Shown here piece by piece: positions 43,846-53,235 of a stretch of 64,000 nt of DNA. How positions within the stretch are numbered: the first letter of the stretch is position 1; each line of letters opens with the position of its first letter. The notes under the pieces are model-generated. The model was given only the letters and a program-made list of their open reading frames with translations, was not told the origin of the DNA and did no database searches. The position numbers and the translations under genes were made by a program. Source of the stretch: Cepaea nemoralis (taxonomy: Eukaryota > Mollusca > Gastropoda > Stylommatophora > Helicidae); NCBI GenBank assembly GCA_014155875.1, contig JACEFZ010027948.1, positions 210,001-274,000 on the forward strand. Reading direction: 5' to 3'.

Positions 43846-43914
43846 CGACCATTCAGAAAGCAATGGCAAACTACTGAATGTAAAATTTCCTTGTAAATCA
43901 CAATAGCCAATAGA
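43846..43914 (+). mobile_element. SINE-B fragment
   Basis: CATTCAGAAAGCAATGGCAA, ACTACTGAATGTAAA and AAATCACAATAGCCAAT match the SINE-B body. It ends where a LINE fragment starts. Confidence 0.7.
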
Positions 43915-44350
43915 TGCTTCTATTGATTGCAAGAGCATGCATCTTTCCCATTGCAACATACGCCTGTGAGACCTGGACACTTACTAAACAAGCTGAATAG
44001 CGCATAAATGCCTTTGAATATAAATGTTATAGACGAGTTCTAAGAATATCTTGAGTAAAGAAAAGAACAAATGCATCAATACTTCAAGATCTGAATATTG
44101 AAGAAGGTTGGCTATTAAAAACGATAAAACAAAGAAAATTGAAATATTTTGGTCACTTGAAACATCATGAAAGTTTGGAGAGAACAATAATGGAGGGGTA
44201 TATGTCTGGGAAGAGAGAAAGAGGAAGGCCAAAGAGAAGATGGGTGCAGGATGTGGCGGATGATCTCCAGATGGGTGTATCGGACACGGGACATCTTGCT
44301 CCGGAAGGTTGTTATGGGAGCGAGGTTCTGCAAAGGACATGCTACTGAAT
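43915..44350 (+). mobile_element. LINE 3' fragment with (ATGA)n tail
   Basis: Frames encode IATYACETWTLTKQAE, INAFEYKCYRRVLRIS, RTNASILQDLNIEEGWLL, then KYFGHLKHHESLERTIMEGY, SGKRERGRPKRRWVQDVADD. This is the post-RT layout of an RTE-like or related LINE and differs from the main RTE family here. It ends in GAATGAATGAATGAATAG. Confidence 0.8.
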
Positions 44351-44573
44351 GAATGAATGAATAGATTGCAAAATCCTGTCAAAGGACAAGTAACTAACTT
44401 TAACTATTTCCCAAATTGAGCAGTTGCTGTGACCTTCTGGGACTGAAATAGTCACAATCTTGGTGTGAAATTGCTTATAAATTGCAGCCATGGGGTATAC
44501 AATAAACAGCTTCCCTGAGGGTATGTACCTAAAGTTAATCTTGAATCAATAATTTTCTTGTTTGCTTTTCCAG

Positions 44574-44700
44574 GATTGGGATTTCCCCCACTTTATAGGT
44601 TCTTTCGATATTAAACTTCCGGGCATCAACACAGGTCACATCCGCTTCAAAATCCCCAAGTTGTTCAAGAAATTAGAACATTGGCATATCCATATTTCAG
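44574..44700 (+). CDS. TMEM117: TMEM117 coding exon 4 (loop between TM6 and TM7)
   Basis: Internal exon of 127 bp, residues 380-421 plus one base. The acceptor is TTTGCTTTTCCAG ending at 44573; the donor is GTGAGA at 44701. It encodes DWDFPHFIGSFDIKLPGIN, then HIRFKIPKLFKKLEHWHIHIS. The vertebrate protein has the matching D-W-FPHF, LPG, FKIP and IHI-GKWFNYG landmarks. No membrane span is predicted. The split codon g|gt restores Gly422 at the junction with exon 5. Confidence 0.92.
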
Positions 44701-45002
44701 GTGAGAATTGTGGTTATAATTTTATAATTGCTCTGATAGTCTGATTTGTTAGGTTTGACATGTGTGATAGCTTGATTGGATAGGGTGACCATCTCCATTC
44801 CTCATAAACTGTCATTACCAGGTGAGTTGCTTGTATCCATTTATGAGGATGCAATGATCCTAGAAACAAAACATTAATTGGAAAAAATCATTTTACTCCA
44901 AGGAATTGATCATCAGATCACTGTGGAAGCCAAATAAAGAGAGAAAAATCACTTGATGTCATAGGCAGAATATACCATTGGAAATTGAGTGTTGTCTTGC
45001 AT

Positions 45003-45116
45003 TGTTTCAGAAAGCAATGACGAACTACTAAACGTAAACTTGCCTAGATTTCACAACAAAAAATGCTGGTGTCGACTGCAACGTCCTTTAAAGGATATGA
45101 ACTAACTAACTTGCAT
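45003..45116 (+). mobile_element. SINE-B, 3' half
   Basis: TTTCAGAAAGCAATGACGAA, CGTAAACTTGCCTAGATTTC and CTTTAAAGGATATGAACTAA. Confidence 0.75.
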
Positions 45117-45245
45117 TGTATGAGGCTGCAATGGAAATCCTGTGAGTGATAGATGAAATTGCTAGCAGAGATGACACAATAGTATACCCTGTAGGTTATA
45201 TTACATCATGGAGAAAATTCTGGTTGGGGATTCTGGTTACATTTC
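45117..45245 (+). mobile_element. Scrap of RNase H LINE (same region as 48060-48180)
   Basis: AAATCCTGTGAGTGATAGAT, GAGATGACACAATAGTATAC and TTCTGGTTGGGGATTCTGG parallel 48083-48180, the region that encodes the start of an RNase H domain. Confidence 0.65.
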
Positions 45246-45513
45246 CAGTATTGCTTTATTGGTCATGATGGGTAAAGAAAAAGTAATTTCATTTTATGAC
45301 AGATAATGCCTTTGAATTTGAACATGTTAGGCCCTACTTGCATTGTATCATGGTATCAGAAGGTAGGGTGACCATCTCCATTTCTCGTAACCTGTCTTTC
45401 CAGGTAAATTACTGGTACCTATTTAATGAGGTTGGACTGACCCTGGAGATAAAATCTGACTATGAAACATCCTGCTACTGATGAGGTTTAAACTGAGATC
45501 ACTGAGTTGTTAA

Positions 45514-46208
45514 CCCTTTACAGGGCAGACGCTTGTCCGTTTTCTAACCCTGAACGGGCAAGATTTTTTCAGTTTCGGTAAAATTTCGGGTCGCGTTAGT
45601 AAAAACATCACAAATAAGGTGTTAGTCAACCGATTTTAGTTAAATAAACAACACAATGAAGGGAAAAGCATGTAGAATATGTTACTCACGTGATTGTTGT
45701 TGGTAATCCATATATGAACACAAATATTTACGAAATACGGCATGTTGTTTGTGATTTTCCGTCATCTATACGGCAATTTACAAACACATTTTCAGAATCA
45801 TAATCACTTTCTTTAAAGTCCGACTCAGACTGCTAATGCAAAGTAACGCTTTGCACTGATATCTAGCTCCGATTAATAGTCAACTTCGTGCCCTTTAATG
45901 TCATTTAAAATGAACCTAGCGAAATCTCGGCTATCACTTGAAGAATCGCCGAAATCCATTTTGAAAAACAGCGTAAAAATCCCGAAAACTATCAAAAATT
46001 GTCCTTAAAAGTCCGTTCAAATTCATAGTATCGCGTTTACAAATGGCGGCCACGTTGTCAAGCTGTCGGCGAAAGCGAAAGTAGCCGTCGGAAGTGTCGG
46101 AAAGCCGAGAGATCGCGATTTTACAATGCATAATAGTATCGGCCGGAATCGGACGCTACGATCGTTTTATGGCATCGGCCGGAATCGGACGCTGTGACCT
46201 GTAAAGGG
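45514..46208. mobile_element. piggyBac-like non-autonomous element, copy 2
   Basis: CCCTTTACAGGGCAGACG ... GACCTGTAAAGGG with intact TTAA on both sides (45510-45513, 46209-46212). The minus strand from about 45960 reads MDFGDSSSDSRDFARF, a decayed acidic transposase N-terminus. Two GGCATCGGCCGGAATCGGAC-like units repeat near the right end. Length 695 bp. Confidence 0.87.
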
Positions 46209-46689
46209 TTAAGCCAGTGCATGAACCTCTACACAATACTGTTCCTTTATTTTATGACAGACAAGAAGACATTCAGACAAGCAGACAGACACAGATAAAG
46301 GTGTGTGTTAACAATTCACACAGAAGGCTTAAAATTTACACATACGTACAGATAAAACATCTGTTCAGCGAAACTGGGCAGATTACATCCAGCTGGTCTA
46401 GGGTGCACCTTGACATTTGCATATGAAATCTGGCTGTGTCAGATTAGTTTAAAGAAGCTCAGAAACCGGTATCCACGCACTTCAACAGTTCTGACCACTG
46501 TGGCGTGGCCAACATACAGGTCACGGCGATCAAATCGTGTGCATCTCATGAAACGCAATCGTAAGACATTGGAAAACCGTCTAATCTTCCAGTTGGGTTC
46601 ACTCTCCCCTCAAGGCCTCAATGTTCAACACAGTTTTATTTAACTTTTATACCCCCACCTCTCCCACCCCCTCATTTGTATAGTCCACT

Positions 46690-46934
46690 ATACCAGTTAG
46701 TTGCATGTCCTTCACAGGAAGTCACAGTCAACCCCAGTAATATTTTTGCTGTTTGTGATTTCCTGGAAAGTTTGCGTTCAGTGGTCTGTCATCGCTTTCT
46801 AAGCAATAGGCACGCATATTATTTTATGAGAGCCAATGTGGGGTGGTCTACACCCATATTGCCCGCGGCTTTGTTTAGAGCACGGGATTCAGAATTGTGA
46901 ACTGCGTCCACGACACCACCACAGAGCTGGCTAT
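46690..46934 (-). mobile_element. SINE-B, minus-strand copy
   Basis: AGTTGCATGTCCTTCACAGG, AGTCACAGTCAACCCCAGTA, TTCAGTGGTCTGTCATCGCT and ACCACCACAGAGCTGG in family order. Confidence 0.82.
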
Positions 46935-47003
46935 AGGGCTCTACTAATCCCAGTTTCACCTTTCACTCATGTGGGCATCCCCCTATCCCCCTAGTGGGTG
47001 TCT

Positions 47004-47039
47004 CCCCCCCCCCCCCCCCCCCCCCCACACACACACACA
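47004..47039. repeat. (C)23-(AC)n tract
   Basis: 23 Cs at 47004-47026 followed by ACACACACACACA. Confidence 0.95.
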
Positions 47040-47359
47040 TCGGGCGGCTTAGCCAATCATTGAGCTTCTGGCATTACTGACTGTTAGTCCTTTAACAACC
47101 TAAACCACACATCCGGTTGATTCAATCCACTTACAGCCTCTCAAGACGTATTCAGCTAAGTAACCTTAATATTTTCATTTAGTTTTTTGTGTAGTTATGT
47201 GTCTGTTTGTGTGTGTTTGTTCTGTGCTGACAAAGGCTTTAGCCGCAATGTCCATTTTAATTCTCATAATGGTGTTCTAGTAAAGCTCACAATCTACTTC
47301 TCGTTTTTTGGTGATTCATTCATCGCCAGATTAGTTTAGAAAGTCATAGCATAGTCATA

Positions 47360-48720
47360 GGTACACACAGGACTATGCAGAAGATGGCTGAGTTGTGTGA
47401 ACAGACAAATTACATGGATGATCCTGGGAAGGCCATTGTGTTGTGATGGTAGCTAAACATTGACACTGGAAATTAAACCTGCCTAGCTTTTCTCTAAATG
47501 GGCATTCAACTGAAAGATTTGAAACATTAAAATATCTGCGAGTGACATTGATCACAGCGTGTCATACAAGTATCATCTAGAGCAGACTATATTAAACCAT
47601 GCCAGTACAGTACTGAAAACTATAGTAGATATTCACAAGAAACAGAGACTATCTTTCTTATTGTTCCACCATTTGGTTCTCTCTGTGATTGATTATGGCA
47701 TGAGTATTTTAACACCAACTGCCTCACAGTATGAAGCACTGAAAAACATCCAGAATGAAGGAATGTGCATTTTCTTGGATTGTATATAAGATATCCTCAA
47801 ACGAATTATGGGATGTATCTATGGGCTTAAATTGGTGAAGTCTAGATTTGCAATTACGCAGGCCAGTAGATTGTACATGAGATATACATAGGATATTCCC
47901 AACAGAATAATGCAAGTTATGTATGGGCTTACATTGGTGAACTCTAGATTTGCACACAAGTCAAGGCCTACACTTAAGTCACCAGTGATGACAGACAGTT
48001 ACTACATGCAAGCTCAAGTCATCTCAAAGGAAGCCTTTGATACACATGGGGTAGACAGGTGTAATGGGTTGGCAGAAGTGGAGGTCCTGTGTTTGATAGA
48101 TGAAAATGCCAGCAGAGGTGACACAATAATATACACCAGCAGTTCTGTACATCATGGGGACAATTCTGGTTGGGGATTCTCAGCTTAATTTATCGAAAAG
48201 TCATTGCTGAGTAGACTGAGTAGATTGACAACTTCATGTACTGGCACCTTACTGTCTTGACAGAGGATAGTTTGTTACATTATGCTAAAAAAAAAAAATG
48301 GCACAATAAATAAAACTCATGGCAGGGACTATGATGAAGTTAAACCTCTTTATAGCACAAAACCTGGGCTGAATTGTAGAGACCATGTGTTACCCATGCA
48401 ACATGATCTCTCTATCGGTCTGCTTAGTTTACTCCAGAGGAAAGATAACTCCAATATTCATCTGGGAAAAGACAAGCTGCTGAAGTTGCCAGATCAGCAA
48501 AGCAATACTCTTAACTGTACAACTTCATGTATGAAAATGAAAAATGGAGGTAGCTCTGATCACCATGGTTTTGAGGTGGCAAAATAGTAATCGAGTCACC
48601 AGAGCAGTCACAGTGTCTGATTCTCACTCAGTCTGTATTGGGTAAAGTTCAAGATGGACAGATGTCCATACAAGGATTTATGTTGATATACTGTCCAGTA
48701 AATGCAGGAACATGAGGCAA
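47360..48720 (+). mobile_element. LINE relic with RT tail and RNase H domain
   Basis: Frames in order encode GHSTERFETLKYL and MSYKYHLEQTILNHASTVLK, then LVLSVIDYGMSILTPTAS and NIQNEGMCIFLDC, the region between RT and RNase H in I/Nimb-like LINEs. RNase H follows: DTIIYTSSSVHHGDNSGWGF, then CTTSCMKMKNGG, and AVTVSDSHSV. The usual IYTDGS start has lost its first catalytic Asp (TSSS). A 90-bp tandem duplication (47785-47875 and 47877-47958) lies in the middle. Frameshifts and a poly-A patch at 48290 confirm it is dead. Confidence 0.82.
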
Positions 48721-48884
48721 CAAGTGAGTCTTCATCTGTTGACTACATGAGCACCAGTAGTTGCCAGATACATGATGATAAAGGGAGGAATTGTGAACAC
48801 TGTTTCTGAATAACTGCTAGTTGAAGACACAATAATAGATGAAACAATATAGCTAACAGATTCAGTTCAAACAAAAAGTGGGTT

Positions 48885-49077
48885 TGAACCAAACAAAAAT
48901 GGATGGCGAAAAATGGGAAATAAGGGTGTGTCACAGTTATGACTTAAAAGCTGTTAATATGGTAGCAGACATGTTGTATTATAATGCAGTGACAACATTT
49001 CAGTGATATATAAGCCCATTGCAGATACAGGAAGTTGCTTAAGACAATTAATCATCCCATGGCACTTAATCAGTTAA
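48885..49077 (+). repeat. Dispersed repeat pair, copy 2 (with 43033)
   Basis: ACCAAACAAAAATGGATGGC, GGTGTGTCACAGTTATG and TTAATATGGTAGCAGACATG match copy 1, ending CACTTAATCAGTTAAG. Confidence 0.75.
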
Positions 49078-49254
49078 GGATACCTGAGTTTGGATTGAAG
49101 TGTGGTTCATGCAGGATGTATGAGAGGATGAATCTGACATGTTTGCAACCAGTGTGTCACTGGAGCGCAGTATCTACATCTTATGACTTTTACTGAGGGG
49201 GATTGCACATCTTTGGATTTGCCCAGAGTGCTTTGATGTTACATCTTAAAACCA

Positions 49255-49375
49255 AGAAACGTACAGCTCAAACACAGAGGCACACATATACAGATGTGTA
49301 CACACACACACATGCACACATAAACACAATTACAGAGACAGACAGGCAGACTGATTGACTGATTGATTGACTGAC
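49255..49375. repeat. Imperfect CA-rich and TGAT-rich simple repeats
   Basis: ACACACACACATGCACACAT followed by GACAGACAGGCAGACTGATT and GATTGATTGACTGAC, immediately before the last exon. Confidence 0.8.
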
Positions 49376-49407
49376 ATACTTGTAATCTGTTCCCTTGTTG
49401 CCAACAG

Positions 49408-50024
49408 GTAAATGGTTCAACTATGGAATACTCTTTATCGTCATCTTGCTGGACTTGAACATGTGGAAGAACCAGATTTTCTACTCACCGTATGAATACG
49501 GACAGTACATTGACGTGTATGGGCGTATTTATACTGTAGGGGATCACTTTAGTTTAACTTATGCAAACCAGTCTGTTCTCACATTCGAATACCGTAATAG
49601 TACCATAAATAATGCATCAGGAATCCTTTACATACTTGGAGACACCATGATGAATGCACGTTATCATGACTATCCTTTGTCACTGAAAGGTTTAGCCTTT
49701 GTCCCAAGCCTTGTTATTTTCTTAATATTTGGAATTATGATATTTATTTTTGGGCGCAGACCTAGACCAACCAAGGAAAATCCTTATGGAGACAGACTTC
49801 GGAAAAGACGGAGAAAGAAGTTTAGTGCAAGAAAGAAATGGAACAGTGTTAAGTTGTGGTTTATGAGAGGCAGACCAGTTCTTACTGCACACCGAAAGAG
49901 AAGTCAGAAGGAGCCAGAAGTTATTTATTATGGTCGGTCCCAAGAAGAAGGCTGTGGAGAAATTAGGCCAAATAGAAATGAACAAAAGGAAAGAGAAGAC
50001 ATGTTGATAGAAGAGAAGCAATAA
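49408..50024 (+). CDS. TMEM117: TMEM117 terminal coding exon 5 (TM7-TM8 and basic tail)
   Basis: Last coding exon, residues 422-626, stop TAA at 50022-50024. The acceptor is CCCTTGTTGCCAACAG ending at 49407. It encodes GKWFNYG, TM7 (ILFIVILLDLNMW), the signature KNQIFYSPYEYGQYI, and a lumenal or extracellular loop with three N-glycosylation sequons (NQS, NST, NAS). TM8 (LAFVPSLVIFLIFGIMIFIFG) follows, then a strongly basic cytoplasmic tail (RLRKRRRKKFSARKKW) ending in a charged Glu/Lys-rich stretch. Without the N-terminal leader the protein is about 503 residues, close to the vertebrate length. The distal tail is not conserved in a way I recognise. Confidence 0.93.
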
Positions 50025-50194
50025 AAGCAGCAGTTTTCTGGATTCTTCTTAATTATGACAAAATGATGACATGATATAAGATATGCATTCAACAGATGGG
50101 AACTACAGTAGCATGAAGAGTGGTAGGATATGTTTGTCTGCCACTCCCATGGTCATGTGATCACAATGGTGGAAAAGTGTGGAATTTAAAACTA

Positions 50195-50556
50195 ACTAAC
50201 ATGTGCTCCTGGGTCAACCCAGTCAAAAACAGGTCAACCCGGTCAAAAAAAGGTCAACCCAGTCAAAATATGTCTTATAATTACGTAAACCCTTTTCCAC
50301 ACCTTGATGTATATTGGGTATATGGTGCTAGTTCCATAATGTTTTTGGGACCAGTGGCACACTATGGGTGATGTGGTCAGGATGACCCTGGCCACCTCCA
50401 CTTCCCATATTTCCTGATGCCCATGTTTATCTGAGCTGACATTGTAGCCCAGGTCAGTTTAATAAAAATTCTCAACTTCATTAGAGATTCAAACACATGA
50501 CCCCCTGGCCAGCAGACAAGCATGCTAGCCACTGAACTACCCCATCTTCCTGACCC
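50195..50556 (-). mobile_element. SINE-C, full copy
   Basis: On the minus strand the head is TAGTTCAGTGGCTAGCATGC (A box TAGTTCAGTGG) and GTGTTTGAATCTC (B box). The body has GCCAGGGTCATCCTGACCAC. The end has three GGTCAACCC(A/G)GTCAAAA units seen on the plus strand at 50211-50272. It lies in the TMEM117 3' flank or 3' UTR. Confidence 0.78.
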
Positions 50557-50597
50557 AACTCCCTTCCTTATTTGGGTATATTCATGACTTATGTACA

Positions 50598-50732
50598 GGG
50601 TGTTTGTAAAAGTCTCACTACACTTTGTATGTACAACAGCCTTTTGTTTGAGAGTATATTTCCGTCTTTTGCATACTCTCCAAAAAACAGCTGTTCTACA
50701 AACAGAGTGTAGTGAGACTTTACAAACACATT
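50598..50732. mobile_element. Hairpin MITE, near-perfect palindrome of about 135 bp
   Basis: GTGTTTGTAAAAGTCTCACT with ACACTTTGTATGTACAACAG pairs with CTGTTCTACAAACAGAGTGT and AGTGAGACTTTACAAACAC. The interior also pairs (GAGAGTAT with ATACTCTC). The left edge reads TACAGGGTGTTTG, resembling Tc1/mariner-type MITE ends. The entire element can fold as one hairpin. Confidence 0.85.
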
Positions 50733-51041
50733 ACATTTGCTTATTATAACATCATAGTAAATAAGCAGTAGGTGTGTTGCTGGTGCTGTTTTTGCAGCTT
50801 CTATTGATCTAAGGCAATGTATAGGCCTATCTTAGTTCCAGAAGTTCTCTTTATTTGACTTGCAACAAATCTGTTCTTTATGGAAATGTTACATTATAAC
50901 TTTATGGAATTACTGAAAATGTGTATATCATCACAACTCTCCAGAATTGACAACTCATTGGAGTATCGGCTGTTTTGAACCATGAAGCAGAGAAAGAACA
51001 GCTACTTTGTAGAAAGCAGGACTAATGGAGAATCTTAATCC

Positions 51042-52000
51042 ATCCATCCATTATGTGCCATGCTGATAAGCGTGGGCGGTCATGTTTTGCCATTTCACTC
51101 GATCACCAGAGTCATGGATCAGCTCTGTGTTTCTGTCTCGACCATGCCATGTGGCCAACACATCCAGGTATTTACGTCTTGGTTCCCTTCGATCTTGCCA
51201 TTTGTTACCAAGTTCTCCAATTCATTTCTTCTCATAACACGCCCAAAAAAATGTGTCTGTCTACATCTAATGTCTCTAATCAGTTCACAATCTTCATTTG
51301 TTTCTTGCAGGACTTATTCATTGGTTTTTCTGTCTGTCCATGGTATTCTTTGCATTTTCCAAAGAAACCACATTTCCACAGTCATCAGATGTTTTTCAAC
51401 TTGTCTGCTCATTGTCCACGCTTCACATCCATATAAAAGTGCAGGTTCTATGTAGCACTTCAACACTCTTTTTCTCATTTCAATTGATATCTTTTTATTG
51501 GTCAGTATGTTTTTCATCTTGCAAAAGGCTACCTTCGCAATGGCAATTCTTGTTCTAATGTCTTCAAGGCATCTTCCATAAGATATTATAACTGTTCTGA
51601 GATAGCTGTACTGATTCACTTGTTTAAGAATATGCCCATTTACTTGTATATTGCATTGTGGTATTTCTTCCTTCCTAGTGACGACCATAATCTGTGTCTT
51701 CTTACAATTCAATTCTAACCCTAGTTGTTCACTGTGTGCAACAACCGTATCTACTAAATGTTGCAGGTCCTGTTCATTGTCTGCAATCAATACTGTATCA
51801 TCTGCATATCTAATGTTATTGATGTATCGTCCCCCAATGTTAATTCCTTCCATATCTTCTATATTTCTGAAAACATTTTCACTGTACAGGGAAAAAAGAT
51901 CTGGAGACATTACACATCCCTGTCTCACACCTTTCTTAATAGGCTGATATTGACCTACTTCATTATCAATTCTTAATACACACCCAAGAAACGAAGCCAG
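51042..52000 (-). mobile_element. RTE-like LINE, 3' half, best RT copy
   Basis: The minus strand frame (51314-51928) encodes MRQGCVMSPDLFSLYSENVF, then NIRYADDTVLIADNEQDLQH with the YADD catalytic box, then LGLELNCKKTQIMVV, LRTVIISYG, KRVLKCYIEPALLYGCEAWT and MWFLWKMQRIPWTD. RT motifs B to E and the post-RT region are continuous over 205 residues, so it is a fairly young copy. The endonuclease and RT motif A are missing. The 3' end near 51042 carries GTTTTGCCATTTCACTCGAT, shared with 26040 and 31750. Confidence 0.92.
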
Positions 52001-52194
52001 AGTTTTGGCACATGGAGAGGGTTAGCAAAATGAGAAATGTATTTGCTAACTAGCTTATAGACAATTTGGCAACATGATTTGTTGGTTTGAAGTTGCTTGG
52101 TTATTCAAAATAATTTGCTTTAAGTTCAGTTCTAATTGGGGTAGATGATAGTCTTTTTACATTGAACCAATACCTAGTTCTCTTTATCACTTGT

Positions 52195-52345
52195 TCAGTT
52201 CTCTCTGCACTACTATTCACTTGCGTTTTTCCTCTGTCATGCTCTGTTACCTTTTCCATAAATCTTGCCAGTTGTTCTGTTCTCATTCATCACATATCCA
52301 AAGAATAAGTACTGCTTCCTTATGATTGCTTTAACAGTGTGTTTA
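52195..52345 (-). mobile_element. RTE-like LINE scrap
   Basis: The minus strand encodes QYLFFGYVMNENRTTGKIYG followed by KGNRA, the FGHVMRR...TGKI-GKRGR region with an internal loss. Confidence 0.6.
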
Positions 52346-52975
52346 CTTGTTAAGATCATGTACATACTTGTACATATGTTGCGAAGTATACAATTTTTAC
52401 AATGTCTGTGTGTAGAGGCAGAATTATTATGATGTTAGAGCTTGAAGTTTTAGGCCCTCATGAGCAAGGGATTTATATAAAGTCCCAACAGATTGACCAG
52501 AGTTGGTGAGAAGTCCAGTCTAGTTGCTTCTCTTATGCATCCCATCAATGTCAAAACTTGCAGCAGTTCACTGTATTTGAATATATATAAATTTCTATTG
52601 ACACATGAATATTTAACACTCTGCATTGTCCATTGATAAAAGGAAGTCCTTTCAGGTCTGAACCTAAGAAATACATTTATAAAACTGACATGTAGAAATC
52701 AGTTATAGCAGATCAATATATAATTAAAGAGAACTAACAAGGTAGACATCTATGGAATGGAATGATCAAGGAGTTTCACGACCAGCTCAAGGGCTTAAAT
52801 ACTTTATGATGATGATGTATTACTGGATTCTGTCAGTCACATTTATTCTGTATTAAACAGTGTCAATAATTAGCTTGCTTTAAATGCAGAATAAAATTAA
52901 AGGCAGTAACAGAATTGTGAATATAATCAGAACAACTGCTTGTTTCAATGCTTCAGAGAGTTTAAGACATGAGGA
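52346..52975. other. 3' flank, nothing firm
   Basis: AT-rich. GATGATGATG at 52808 could be the tail of a lost RTE end. Confidence 0.4.
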
Positions 52976-52979
52976 GAAA

Positions 52980-53235
52980 TCTCCATGGTGAAGTGATTAA
53001 GCTGTGTGCTTCACGCTTTGAAGGTCATGGATTTGATTTTGAACAGCAGCATTCAGATCACAAGTGCAATTTTTTCTAGAGAACCCCTGGAGTAGAGAGG
53101 GTGATTATCACTCGAGCTGCTGAGTTAATGCCTTGTGCTTAGCTCTCGGCGGGTGATTTGAGACAGAGTCACATGAGTAAAACCAGGCAGAAATTGATTC
53201 TCTCGTCTTGGAGGAGAAAGCTCAAAGGTAAATTA
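52980..53235 (+). mobile_element. SINE-E, possible tRNA-derived element
   Basis: CATGGTGAAGTGATTAAGCT resembles a Ser-type A box, and GTCATGGATTTGATTTT a decayed B box, followed by a GC-richer body (CTCTCGGCGGGTGATTTGAG) and an AAATTA-rich end. Only one copy is clear in the window. Confidence 0.45.

Noticed and set aside
51314..51928. Host gene with reverse transcriptase domain
   Set aside because: It is the 3' half of a repeated RTE element with many broken relatives in the window.
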